This document shows positions 1-7,352 of a stretch of 8,209 nt of DNA, in pieces; the stretch's first letter is position 1; every line of letters begins with the position of its first letter. A model generated the notes under the pieces. That model searched no databases and was not told where the DNA came from. It worked only from the letters and a program-made list of their open reading frames with translations. The stretch comes from an uncultured Oscillospiraceae bacterium. GTDB lineage: Bacteria; Bacillota; Clostridia; Oscillospirales; Oscillospiraceae. The stretch covers positions 1 to 8,209 of the forward strand of contig CAJUCB010000079.1 in assembly GCA_910584805.1 (NCBI GenBank), in the 5' to 3' direction. The translations under genes and the position numbers were made by a program.

Positions 1-519
1 AGCCTGCCCTACGTGGATAGCGTGGAGATTCACAAGCACCTGCCCACCACCCTGCGCCTGACGGTAAAGGAATCCCAGCCGGGCGGGGTGGTGGCCCAGG
101 GGGAGAGCGAGGAAGGGGTATTTTGGCTCATCGACGGCAAGGGGCGGCTGCTGGAACAGGCCAACGATGAAAACACCGCCGGTGTGGCCAAGATCGTTGG
201 GCTAGAGGCCATTGCCCCCCAGCAGAGCGCCACCATGCAGGTGCTTCAGGGATACGAGGGCCAATTCCAGGCCTTGACTGGGCTGATGCAGGCCTTGGAG
301 GCCCAGGGCCTTACCACCAAGGTCACGGAGATCGACGCCTCGTCCCCCACGGAGATCACCATGCTTTACGACGGCCGCCTGCGGGCGACCATGCTCATCA
401 ATGCGGACTTTTCCCGGAAAATGGTCATTTTTCGACAGATCGCCGACCTGCTGGGAGACCAGCGAACAGGGACGGTAAACCTGAAAACCACGGACGCCTA
501 TTACTCCCCCGGCGGCTGA
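1..519 (+). CDS. ftsQ: Cell division protein DivIB/FtsQ, 3' part (5' end outside window)
   Basis: The reading frame is open from base 1 to a TGA at 517-519, giving the last 172 residues of a longer protein. It opens with a segment (LPYVDSVEIHKHLPTTLRL) typical of the end of the FtsQ-type POTRA domain, followed by a beta-rich region matching the extracytoplasmic FtsQ/DivIB domain. The family is a bitopic divisome protein that joins FtsL and DivIC at the septum and controls septal peptidoglycan synthesis. The cytoplasmic tail and membrane segment must lie upstream of the window. Position directly before ftsZ supports the call, because divIB next to ftsZ is a common Firmicutes arrangement. No ftsA lies between the two. 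A GTG at 13 is only an internal codon, not the start. Confidence 0.85.
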   Translation, partial: SLPYVDSVEIHKHLPTTLRLTVKESQPGGVVAQGESEEGVFWLIDGKGRLLEQANDENTAGVAKIVGLEAIAPQQSATMQVLQGYEGQFQALTGLMQALEAQGLTTKVTEIDASSPTEITMLYDGRLRATMLINADFSRKMVIFRQIADLLGDQRTGTVNLKTTDAYYSPGG

Positions 520-588
520 GCCCAGGGCGAGGAAGGGGGAAAAGCCCAATTTTTTTCAAAAAGATGGGGAATAATTCAAACTTTTCTA

Positions 589-617
589 TTGACCTGTCGG
601 AAAAACGGGGCTACAAT
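589..617 (+). promoter_or_regulatory. Sigma-A type promoter of ftsZ
   Basis: A -35 box TTGACC (589-594) and a -10 box TACAAT (612-617) are separated by exactly 17 bp, each matching five of six consensus bases. Transcription should begin near 624, leaving a leader of about 50 bases before the ftsZ start. ftsZ can therefore be expressed independently of the upstream division genes. A run of seven T (550-556) lies just upstream, but no convincing stem precedes it. Confidence 0.8.
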
Positions 618-676
618 AAAAGGGAATATCGAAGCTATATGCATTGCAGAGAAATATACACTTAGGAGGATCTATC

Positions 677-1795
<1,119 letters not shown>

Positions 1796-1818
1796 TCCAT
1801 CGAACATAGGTCTTTTGC

Positions 1819-1857
1819 CCCCTGCTTTCCGACAAGTTCGGGAGGCAGGGGTTTTTG
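1819..1857 (+). terminator. Rho-independent terminator after ftsZ
   Basis: Fourteen bases at 1819-1832 pair with 1838-1851 (two G-U pairs) around a five-base loop, followed directly by TTTTTG and a second T run at 1861-1866. The position 23 bases behind the ftsZ stop marks the end of that transcript. Confidence 0.9.
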
Positions 1858-1923
1858 TCGTTTTTTGTGGGTGTAAAGGGGGGAGGCCTTACACAGGGGA
1901 TTTATATGGGTGAAAACTCTAAT

Positions 1924-1956
1924 CTGACCTTTTTTGAAGGAGACAGGCTGTATAAT
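1924..1956 (+). promoter_or_regulatory. Candidate spoIIG-type promoter with long spacer
   Basis: A perfect TATAAT -10 box (1951-1956) lies 34 bases before the spoIIGA start. Nothing like TTGACA lies 17 bp upstream (CCTTTT is there). The best -35 match, CTGACC (1924-1929, four of six), is 21 bp away. The B. subtilis spoIIG promoter likewise has an over-long spacer (22 bp) and depends on phosphorylated Spo0A. Spo0A control is inferred from that parallel; no clean 0A box is visible at the expected place. Confidence 0.5.
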
Positions 1957-1989
1957 ACAGGGGCTGAACAGGAGAGGAGGGGAAGGGCC

Positions 1990-2847
1990 ATGACGGTGGT
2001 TTATTTGGATTCCTTTCTGCTGCTGAACTTCGTAGTGAACTACCTTCTCCTGGCCTGCGCTGGACGCCTAGACGGCGCTCCACGCCGCCGGGTACGCTGT
2101 GCCCTGGGGGCGGCCTTTGGGGCGGTGTATGGGGCGGTGAGCCTGTTTCCTGCCGCCGCGTTCCTGGAACACCCTGTGTGCAAGGCCAGTGCGGCGGTGG
2201 GGATGCTGCTGCTGGCCTTTGGGTGGCGGGAGCGCTTGCTGCGGATTGGAGGGCTGTTCCTGACCCTCTCCTGTGCCTTTGGGGGCGGCCTGCTGCTGCT
2301 GTCTATGGTCCAGGGGGGCCCGGCCCAGGAGCTGGGCTTGCTGGGCCCCGGCCTGGGGATGCGGGGCATCCTCATCGCTGCGGCGCTGAGCTATGGCTGC
2401 CTGTCCCTGCTGCTGCAAGGGCAGTTCACCCACAGCCGGGCCGCTGGGGAGGTCCAAGAGCTCACGTTGGTGCGGGGGGAGAACTCCGTCACCGTCCTGG
2501 CCCTGCGGGACACAGGGAATACCCTCCAAGACCCCCTCACCGGCCGCCCTGTGGTGGTCATAGAGGGGGAGAAGGCCCGGGACTTGCTCCCGGAGCTCCC
2601 GGAGCTGGACAGGCAGGGCCTGGCCCATCCGGTGGAGCTGTTGGGGGAGCTGGAAGGTTCGGGCCTGCGCTTCCAGCTCTTGCCCTACCGTGCGGTGGGG
2701 GTGGACTGCGGTCTGCTCCTGGCCCTGCGGATGGACCGGGCGGAGTATGGGGAGCAGACCCACAGCAACTGCCTTACGGCCCTGTCCCCCACGCCCCTCT
2801 CCGACGGGGGACGCTACTGTGCCCTCATCGGGGGCCGGGAGGGGTAG
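1990..2847 (+). CDS. spoIIGA: Sigma-E processing peptidase SpoIIGA
   Basis: The 285-residue product is a membrane-embedded aspartic-type protease that removes the pro-sequence from pro-sigma-E in the mother cell after asymmetric division. The N-terminal half is strongly hydrophobic, with about five membrane segments (roughly residues 4-24, 35-54, 61-77, 83-107 and 122-143). The soluble C-terminal half carries the catalytic motif ALRDTGNTLQDPLTG, with DTGN at 174-177 and Asp174 the likely catalytic residue. Start 1990 follows AGGAGG (1975-1980); the open frame reaches back to 1855, but that stretch overlaps the ftsZ terminator and the promoter. Length is close to the roughly 300 residues usual for the family. 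The gene is followed 30 bases later by sigE, its substrate, which makes the assignment firm. Confidence 0.93.
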   Translation: MTVVYLDSFLLLNFVVNYLLLACAGRLDGAPRRRVRCALGAAFGAVYGAVSLFPAAAFLEHPVCKASAAVGMLLLAFGWRERLLRIGGLFLTLSCAFGGGLLLLSMVQGGPAQELGLLGPGLGMRGILIAAALSYGCLSLLLQGQFTHSRAAGEVQELTLVRGENSVTVLALRDTGNTLQDPLTGRPVVVIEGEKARDLLPELPELDRQGLAHPVELLGELEGSGLRFQLLPYRAVGVDCGLLLALRMDRAEYGEQTHSNCLTALSPTPLSDGGRYCALIGGREG

Positions 2848-2877
2848 GAAAACACAAGGATCAGGGAGGAATGGATC

Positions 2878-3609
2878 ATGAAAGCACGGTGGAGACGGTT
2901 CTATTGGCGGCTGCGGCTGCGCTTGGCTCGCTGGGGGCTGGGCCTGCCTGGCAAGATCATGTACATCGGGGGCAGCGACGTACTCCCTGCCCCCCTGAGC
3001 CGCCAGGAGGAGGGGGAATACATCGCCGCCCTGGCCCAGGGGGACGAAGGGGCGGCTTCGGTGCTCATTGAGCACAATTTGCGCCTGGTGGTCTACATTG
3101 CCCGGCGCTTTGAAAACACCGGCATTAACATTGAGGACTTGATCTCCATCGGGACCATCGGCCTCATCAAGGCGGTGCGGACCTATAAGCCCGACAAGAA
3201 CATCAAACTGGCCACTTACGCCTCCCGCTGCATTGAGAATGAGATTCTCATGCACCTGCGCAAAACCGCCAGCCAGAAAAGCGAGGTCCCCTTTGACGAA
3301 CCCCTGAGCACCGATTGGAACGGCAACGAGCTGCTCTTGTCGGACATCCTGGGCACGGAGAGCGACTTGGTGCAAAAGCCCATCGAGGAGGACGCCGACT
3401 GCCAGCTCCTGGCCGACGCCTTGGAGAAGCTCAGCGACCGGGAGCGGGAGATCATCGTCCTGCGCTTTGGCCTGGGGGGCCGCCGGGAGCACACCCAGAA
3501 GGAGGTGGCTGACCGCATGGGCATCTCCCAATCCTATATCTCCCGGCTGGAAAAGCGAATCATCTCCCGGCTGAAGCGGGAGATTTTGAAGGTGACAGAG
3601 GTGCCATGA
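2878..3609 (+). CDS. sigE: RNA polymerase sporulation sigma factor SigE (pro-sigma-E)
   Basis: This 243-residue sigma-70 family protein is the first mother-cell sigma factor of sporulation. Residues 1-28 form a very basic, aromatic pro-sequence (eight Lys/Arg in the first 18) that should hold it at the membrane. The junction IMYIGGSDVLPAPLS around Tyr29 matches the known processing region (YYIGGSEALPPPLS in B. subtilis). Region 2 (about 66-129) contains NLRLVVYIARRFENTGINIE and TYASRCIENEIL. Region 4 (about 182-234) ends in the helix-turn-helix TQKEVADRMGISQSYISRLEKR. The start at 2878 lies 8 bases after GGGAGG (2864-2869). It should be co-transcribed with spoIIGA. sigG, which follows sigE in Bacillus and many clostridia, is absent; a terminator comes next. 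Confidence 0.97.
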   Translation: MKARWRRFYWRLRLRLARWGLGLPGKIMYIGGSDVLPAPLSRQEEGEYIAALAQGDEGAASVLIEHNLRLVVYIARRFENTGINIEDLISIGTIGLIKAVRTYKPDKNIKLATYASRCIENEILMHLRKTASQKSEVPFDEPLSTDWNGNELLLSDILGTESDLVQKPIEEDADCQLLADALEKLSDREREIIVLRFGLGGRREHTQKEVADRMGISQSYISRLEKRIISRLKREILKVTEVP

Positions 3610-3674
3610 GGGGATACTGTGGGGCGCCGGGGGGAGGACGCCAGCTTGTGGGCTCCTCCAATATGGAAAATAGG

Positions 3675-3715
3675 AAAAGACCTGGTTCCCCATAAAAGGG
3701 AGAACCAGGTCTTTT
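3675..3715. terminator. Bidirectional terminator between sigE and the anti-sigma gene
   Basis: Fourteen bases AAAAGACCTGGTTC (3675-3688) pair with 3702-3715. Three more G-C pairs follow across a one-base bulge (A3701), closing a six-base loop at 3692-3697. The T run ends the + transcript from sigE, and the A run on the left arm gives a T run on the other strand for the convergent operon ending at 3766. Confidence 0.9.
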
Positions 3716-3765
3716 GTATCGACAGGAGGGAATGAAATGACTGGTTGTCTGATGTTCTGGCGGGC

Positions 3766-4626
3766 TCAGTGCAGCTCAATGGGTTCACCGGCGTTGGGGA
3801 CGTTTCCGTCTGCGGATACATCGTCGGGCACTTCGGGGCTGGGCTGGTGGAGGCTGTCTAAGAAAGCGGACACGGCGGCGGGGTCGGCCTTGGCGGTGTC
3901 CAGGGGCAGGGTGAAGAGGGCGTGGGGGGCGGTGAAGCTGTCCTGGAAGGCGATACTCCCGTCCTGGCTCACTTGGAACATATCTGTGCCGGGGGAGAAG
4001 CCCTCATAGGCGGCCAGATAGACGGTGCTGCCGGCGAACATTTCCAGGCAGTCGTACTCATAGATGTAGTAGCACACACCCTCCTGGATGAAGCTGCTAT
4101 AGCTGCCACCCAGGGTCCAGGCGTTGACCTCCCAGGGGGCCTGACCAGCCACCAAGGGAGTGATGGTGAGGGCGAAGCCCTCCTCCTGGGTCATAGCCTT
4201 GCCGTCGGTGCGGGCCACGGCGGCCACCACATAGCTGTGGGTTACATCGGCCTCGTCACATAGCCCGGATAAGCCAGCGCCGCTGACCATGCCGGAGAGG
4301 GTGAAGCGGTAGGTTCCAGATTCCTTGGTCTGGTTCAAGAGGATGGCGCCGTCACTGTCAAAGGCGGCGGCAAGGGCATCGTTGCCCACCGCTTCCGCCA
4401 CCTGGGAAGGGCGGAGCAGGATCACAGCGGCGGCGGCGGTGACCGCCAGGGCCAGGACCAGGACGGCCACAAGCAGGGATGTCTTTTTCAAACTGGTTTT
4501 CATACAAGAACGCTCCTTTTCGTGCTGCCCCTCGGCCTCACGCAAGAGTCGGTTTACCGTGTCCCGCTGAAAGTTTTTGCGGAACTGGATGCCGTCAAAG
4601 GCGGCGCGATAGTCGTCACGGTTCAT
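3766..4626 (-). CDS. Putative membrane anti-sigma factor (partner of the ECF sigma factor)
   Basis: The 286-residue product has a charged cytoplasmic N-terminus (1-47), one membrane segment (about 51-71) and an outer domain of about 210 residues that I do not recognise. This topology plus the ATGA overlap with the upstream sigma gene (TGA at 4625-4623, ATG at 4626-4624) and the site AGGAGGA just before it point to an anti-sigma factor holding its sigma partner at the membrane. No HxxxCxxC zinc motif is present, so it is not a ZAS-type anti-sigma. The outer domain has three cysteines (123, 185, 193) and a Pro/Asp-rich tail. A second ATG at 4503 (Met42) follows AAAAGGAG at 9 bases and would yield a form starting MKTSLKKTSLL, signal-anchor-like and without the cytoplasmic part. 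Function is inferred from topology and context only. Confidence 0.65.
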   Translation of the reverse strand: MNRDDYRAAFDGIQFRKNFQRDTVNRLLREAEGQHEKERSCMKTSLKKTSLLVAVLVLALAVTAAAAVILLRPSQVAEAVGNDALAAAFDSDGAILLNQTKESGTYRFTLSGMVSGAGLSGLCDEADVTHSYVVAAVARTDGKAMTQEEGFALTITPLVAGQAPWEVNAWTLGGSYSSFIQEGVCYYIYEYDCLEMFAGSTVYLAAYEGFSPGTDMFQVSQDGSIAFQDSFTAPHALFTLPLDTAKADPAAVSAFLDSLHQPSPEVPDDVSADGNVPNAGEPIELH

Positions 4627-5108
4627 AAAATTTCCTCCTCTAGCAGCTTGCGCAATTTCTCCCGGCCACGGGAGAGGCGGGTGCCCACGGTGGGGGTGGG
4701 CAGGCCGAGCAGCTTGGCAATTTCCTTGATGGTGTAGCCCTCGTAGTAGTACAGGTGGATCACCGTGCTGTACTTCTCCGGCAGGGCTTGTACAGCGGAA
4801 AGGATGGGGGAGCTCTCCGCCTCCTCTGGCATGGCCACCACTTCGGCCTCCTCCAAGGGCAGGGTGCGGTTGGAGGCGGCCTTGCGGAGGTCACTGGCCC
4901 GGTGGATGGTGGTTCGGATGAGCCAGGCCCGTTCATGTTCCCCGTCCCGGAAACGGGGCAGTTGCGTCAGCAGGCGGAGGAATACCTCTTGGACTGCGTC
5001 CTCGGCATCTGCGGTGGAAAGAGACCGTGTCATGGCCAGGCGCAGCAGCATGGGGCTGTAGTCCTCCACCACCCGGCGGATGTATTCTTCGGTACCAATC
5101 GAATACAT
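4623..5108 (-). CDS. ECF-type RNA polymerase sigma factor
   Basis: The 161-residue protein has the two-domain layout of extracytoplasmic-function sigma factors. Region 2 (about 16-82) contains DAEDAVQEVFLRLL and ERAWLIRTTIHRASDLRK. Region 4 (about 103-155) contains LPEKYSTVIHLYYYEGYTIKEIAKLLGLPTPTVGTRLSRGREKLRKLL. The start at 5108 is chosen because AAAGGAG (5123-5117) sits 8 bases upstream; the frame could begin at 5135, but that start has no such site and would overlap it. The gene overlaps the downstream membrane protein by four bases, so the two are translationally coupled and probably act as a signal-responsive pair. The signal and target genes cannot be read from the sequence. Confidence 0.92.
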   Translation of the reverse strand: MYSIGTEEYIRRVVEDYSPMLLRLAMTRSLSTADAEDAVQEVFLRLLTQLPRFRDGEHERAWLIRTTIHRASDLRKAASNRTLPLEEAEVVAMPEEAESSPILSAVQALPEKYSTVIHLYYYEGYTIKEIAKLLGLPTPTVGTRLSRGREKLRKLLEEEIL

Positions 5109-5132
5109 GCCCTCAACTCCTTTCACCAATAA

Positions 5133-5160
5133 CACGATTGAGGAGGCCTATTTTTTTCAA
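5133..5160 (-). promoter_or_regulatory. Possible ECF-type autoregulatory promoter
   Basis: On the minus strand a TTGAAAAA element (TTGAAA at 5160-5155) is followed, 17 bases after TGAAAA, by CGTG (5136-5133). This resembles the TGAAAC - 16/17 - CGTA/CGTC promoters read by many ECF sigma factors, which often drive their own operon. The predicted transcript start is very close to the ribosome site, and no sigma-A promoter is evident here on this strand. Confidence 0.35.
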
Positions 5161-5183
5161 CCTGGGCGGATTTTTTTAGGAGA

Positions 5184-5212
5184 TTGACAGCCTGGGGGGA
5201 ATCGGGTAGACT
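5184..5212 (+). promoter_or_regulatory. Sigma-A type promoter of the PHP gene
   Basis: A perfect TTGACA (5184-5189) is separated by 17 bp from TAGACT (5207-5212, four of six). Transcription would start near 5219, leaving a leader of about 75 bases. A perfect inverted repeat GGATAC-GCA-GTATCC (5213-5227) lies across the predicted start point and could be an operator. Confidence 0.6.
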
Positions 5213-5295
5213 GGATACGCAGTATCCCACTGCCTCAATAGAACGCTGACAAGCTCGACATTACTATATTACGAAAAAAGAAAGCAGGATGCCAG

Positions 5296-6114
5296 ATGAT
5301 TTTCACCGCTGATTTACATACCCACTCCACTGCCTCTGACGGGCAGTACACCCCCACCCAACTGGTGGGCCTTGCCAAGGACAAGGGGCTGCAGCTCCTG
5401 GCCCTCACGGACCACGACACCCTGGACGGCTTGGAGGAAGCCGTCCAAGCCGGGGAGGCCTTGGGCCTGCGGGTGCTCCGGGGGGTGGAGCTCAGTGCCA
5501 AGGAGCACCACAACTTCCATATCCTAGGCTATGGGTTTGGGGCAGAAGCCCCCGGGCTCAAGGAGCTGTGCGATAAACTCAGGGATGGGCGGGACGACCG
5601 GAAATACCGTATCCTGGCCTATTTGAAGGAAAAGGGCATGGAGCTCACCCTGGAGGAGGTGGAGGAGCTGGCTGGGGGGGACATCATCGCCCGGCCTCAC
5701 TTTGCCCGGGCCATGGTGCGCCGGGGCTATGTGGCCAGCAACCGGGAGGCCTTTGACCGCTTCCTGGATACGAAGGAGTATCAGATTAAAGTCCCCCGGT
5801 TCAAGGCCGATGCCAAGGGCTGTATTGATGCCATCAAGGCAGTCGGCGGCAAGACCTCCCTGGCCCACCCCTACCAGATGCGCCTGCCCGACGGGGAGCT
5901 GGAAACCTTGGTGGCGGAGCTGGCAGGGTACGGCCTGGATGCCATCGAGGGCTATTATCCCAAATACAGCCCGGAGCAGCAGGCATTTTACCACCGCCTG
6001 GCCCGGCAGCATGGCCTGCACCTCACTGGCGGCAGCGACTTCCACGGGGAGAAGGTGAAGCCGGAGGTGAAGCTGGGGGCCGTGGAGCTGGAATTGGACT
6101 GGCTGGTGGGATGA
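5296..6114 (+). CDS. PHP-domain metal-dependent phosphoesterase (RNase AM / YciV-TrpH family)
   Basis: The 272-residue protein has the full set of PHP metal-binding motifs: DLHTHST (Asp6, His8, His10), LTDHD (Asp39, His40), GVELS (Glu65), HNFHILGYG (His75), ARPHFARAMVRRGYV (His135), LAHP (His191) and GSDFHG (Asp248, His250). Order and length match stand-alone PHP proteins of the YciV/TrpH group, whose characterised members remove 3'-phosphate from 3',5'-bisphosphonucleotides and trim RNA 5' ends. The exact substrate here is inferred. A role in polymerase or histidinol-phosphate metabolism is less likely, because no polymerase or histidine-pathway genes are nearby. The start at 5296 gives MIFTADLHTHS, the usual N-terminus; its ribosome site (GCAGGA, 5285-5289 region) is weak. 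It diverges from the ECF operon and ends in a strong hairpin. Confidence 0.88.
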   Translation: MIFTADLHTHSTASDGQYTPTQLVGLAKDKGLQLLALTDHDTLDGLEEAVQAGEALGLRVLRGVELSAKEHHNFHILGYGFGAEAPGLKELCDKLRDGRDDRKYRILAYLKEKGMELTLEEVEELAGGDIIARPHFARAMVRRGYVASNREAFDRFLDTKEYQIKVPRFKADAKGCIDAIKAVGGKTSLAHPYQMRLPDGELETLVAELAGYGLDAIEGYYPKYSPEQQAFYHRLARQHGLHLTGGSDFHGEKVKPEVKLGAVELELDWLVG

Positions 6115-6154
6115 GCTGGTTTTGGAGAAGCCGGAGCAGATACCACAGTATGAC

Positions 6155-6200
6155 GCAAAGCCGCCCCATTTGCCGCAGTGCGGATGGGGCGGCACTTTGC
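6155..6200 (+). terminator. Strong hairpin after the PHP gene, putative terminator
   Basis: GCCGCCCCAT (6160-6169) pairs perfectly with ATGGGGCGGC (6184-6193). Outer GCAAA/TTTGC pairs and an inner CCGC/GCGG stem extend the structure. The T run is short (CTTTGCTGTTG), so termination efficiency is uncertain. Confidence 0.55.
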
Positions 6201-6213
6201 TGTTGCCAGAAGC

Positions 6214-6243
6214 TTGCGAAGCCCTGGCTCAGCGTGGTATAAT
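6214..6243 (+). promoter_or_regulatory. Extended -10 sigma-A promoter of the acetyltransferase gene
   Basis: A perfect TATAAT (6238-6243) is preceded by TGG (6235-6237), the extended -10 element. An 18-bp spacer separates it from TTGCGA (6214-6219, four of six). It lies 32 bases before the GNAT start. Confidence 0.75.
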
Positions 6244-6275
6244 AAAAGGAAACTTGAGACAGGGGAGGAGATACG

Positions 6276-6767
6276 ATGGAACTTGTGATTCGCAGGTATG
6301 GCCCGGCAGACCTACCCGGTATGGTGGGGGTATGGAACCAGGTGGTGGAGGAAGGGATTGCCTTTCCCCAGGAGGAATGCTTGGATTTGGAGAGCGGCAG
6401 GGCCTTTTTTGCCGGCCAGAGCTACAGCGGCGTAGCTGTGGAATTGGACACGGGAAAGGTGGCTGGCCTGTATATCATCCATCCCAACAACGTGGGGCGT
6501 TGCGGGCATATCTGCAATGCCAGCTATGCCGTGTCTGCTGTCCACAGGGGGCTACACATTGGGGAGAAGCTGGTGCTGGATTCCCTGGAACAGGGTCGGG
6601 GGCTGGGGTTCCGTATCCTGCAATTCAACGCAGTGGTAGAGAGCAATACCCATGCCCGGCATCTGTACGAGCGGCTGGGCTTTCAACAGTTAGGCACCAT
6701 CCCTGGCGGGTTCCGCCAGAAGGACGGGGAGTATGTGAATATCTGCCCCTATTACCGGACGCTGTAG
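6276..6767 (+). CDS. GNAT family N-acetyltransferase
   Basis: The 163-residue protein has the standard length and layout of a single GNAT domain, which moves an acetyl group from acetyl-CoA to an amine. The N-terminal motif IRRYGPADLPGMVGVWNQVV matches the first strand and helix. The acetyl-CoA pyrophosphate-binding loop is VHRGLHIGEKLVLDSLEQ (about 95-112), where the usual R/QxxGxG pattern appears as RGLHIG with His in place of the first Gly. The C-terminal NTHARHLYERLGFQQLGTIPGGFR (about 124-147) is the typical N-x-x-x-x-x-x-Y-x-x-x-G-F motif, followed by YVNICPYYRTL. GGAGG (6264-6268) stands 7 bases before the ATG. The acceptor substrate cannot be predicted. It has its own promoter and converges on the metalloprotease gene, only 21 bases away. 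Confidence 0.9.
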   Translation: MELVIRRYGPADLPGMVGVWNQVVEEGIAFPQEECLDLESGRAFFAGQSYSGVAVELDTGKVAGLYIIHPNNVGRCGHICNASYAVSAVHRGLHIGEKLVLDSLEQGRGLGFRILQFNAVVESNTHARHLYERLGFQQLGTIPGGFRQKDGEYVNICPYYRTL

Positions 6768-6788
6768 TCAAGGGCTGACGCGCTGCGC

Positions 6789-7352
6789 TTACCGCAGCAG
6801 CAGCCACAGGGCAAAGAGGAGGAGGGTGAAGTTTCCACCCTGGGAGAACATCCACAGCCCTGCCCAGGCCAAGCCTGCCGCGACAACCTTGCTCAAAACA
6901 CGGCTGAGGTGATCTCCGCGGTTCGGCCCGGTGAACCAGGAGAGGATGGCCCGTACCGTTCGCCCCCCATCCAGGGGCCCTGCGGGCAGGAGGTTGAACA
7001 GCCCCAGAGCCAGGCTGAGGCCGGTGAGCAGGTAGGCGTCCCCGCTGCCAAAGTGTTTCCCCCAGGCTGCGGCCAGGATGGCTAGGAGGAAGCTGGCCAT
7101 GGGGCCGGACAGGGCCACCAGGCATTCTTCCCAATAGGAGAATAACCGCTCCCGACTGGGGCGGATCACGGCCCCCGTGCCGGTGAGGCAGAAGCAGCCT
7201 ACCCGTCCCCCCAGGGCCCGGACCATGGCGATATGGCCCAGTTCATGGACCACGCTGGCCACCAGGAACCAGAACAGAAGCCGAAGGGACGCCGCCAGCA
7301 GCAGCGCCCCTAAGACCAGCCAGAATCCGCCGGTACTATGCAATTTGCGCAT
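6789..7352 (-). CDS. Site-2 metalloprotease (M50), SpoIVFB-like
   Basis: The 187-residue, very hydrophobic protein carries the zinc motif HELGH (36-40, Glu37 catalytic) inside its second membrane segment. The third zinc ligand is Asp128 in NLLPAGPLDGGR (120-131), the pattern typical of the SpoIVFB branch of intramembrane proteases. SpoIVFB cleaves pro-sigma-K in the outer forespore membrane of B. subtilis. This protein ends soon after the core (about five or six membrane segments) and has no C-terminal CBS domain, so it is about 100 residues shorter than the Bacillus enzyme. The start at 7352 follows GGAGG (7363-7359) by 6 bases. It overlaps the upstream gene by 17 bp, as expected of a spoIVFA-spoIVFB pair. 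The substrate is unknown; a sporulation role is inferred from the promoter and partner. Confidence 0.88.
   Translation of the reverse strand: MRKLHSTGGFWLVLGALLLAASLRLLFWFLVASVVHELGHIAMVRALGGRVGCFCLTGTGAVIRPSRERLFSYWEECLVALSGPMASFLLAILAAAWGKHFGSGDAYLLTGLSLALGLFNLLPAGPLDGGRTVRAILSWFTGPNRGDHLSRVLSKVVAAGLAWAGLWMFSQGGNFTLLLFALWLLLR

Noticed and set aside
526..556. Possible terminator after divIB/ftsQ
   Set aside because: A T run is present, but the only stem is four G-C pairs with a long loop, too weak to call.
644..676. Upstream in-frame ATG for ftsZ
   Set aside because: The ribosome site AGGAGG at 664-669 lies inside this extension, so the start at 677 is preferred.
1852..1864. TTTGTCGTT resembling a Spo0A box upstream of spoIIGA
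   Set aside because: It matches the 0A box only partly and is the T-rich tail of the ftsZ terminator, about 100 bases from the predicted spoIIGA transcript start.
2178..3071. Plus-strand open frame of 297 codons inside spoIIGA
   Set aside because: Gly/Pro/Ala-rich alternate frame of spoIIGA with no ribosome site or motif.
2068..3693. Long minus-strand open frame (541 codons) across spoIIGA and sigE
   Set aside because: It is antisense to two well-supported genes. It is rich in Gln, Pro, His and Gly as expected of a shadow frame in high-GC DNA, and has no family motif.
5246..5270. CTGACA and TATATT as a second promoter for the PHP gene
   Set aside because: The spacer is only 13 bp, too short for sigma-A recognition.
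6122..6778. Plus-strand open frame of 218 codons overlapping the acetyltransferase
   Set aside because: It lies in another frame of the GNAT gene, covers the PHP hairpin and GNAT promoter, and has no domain signature.
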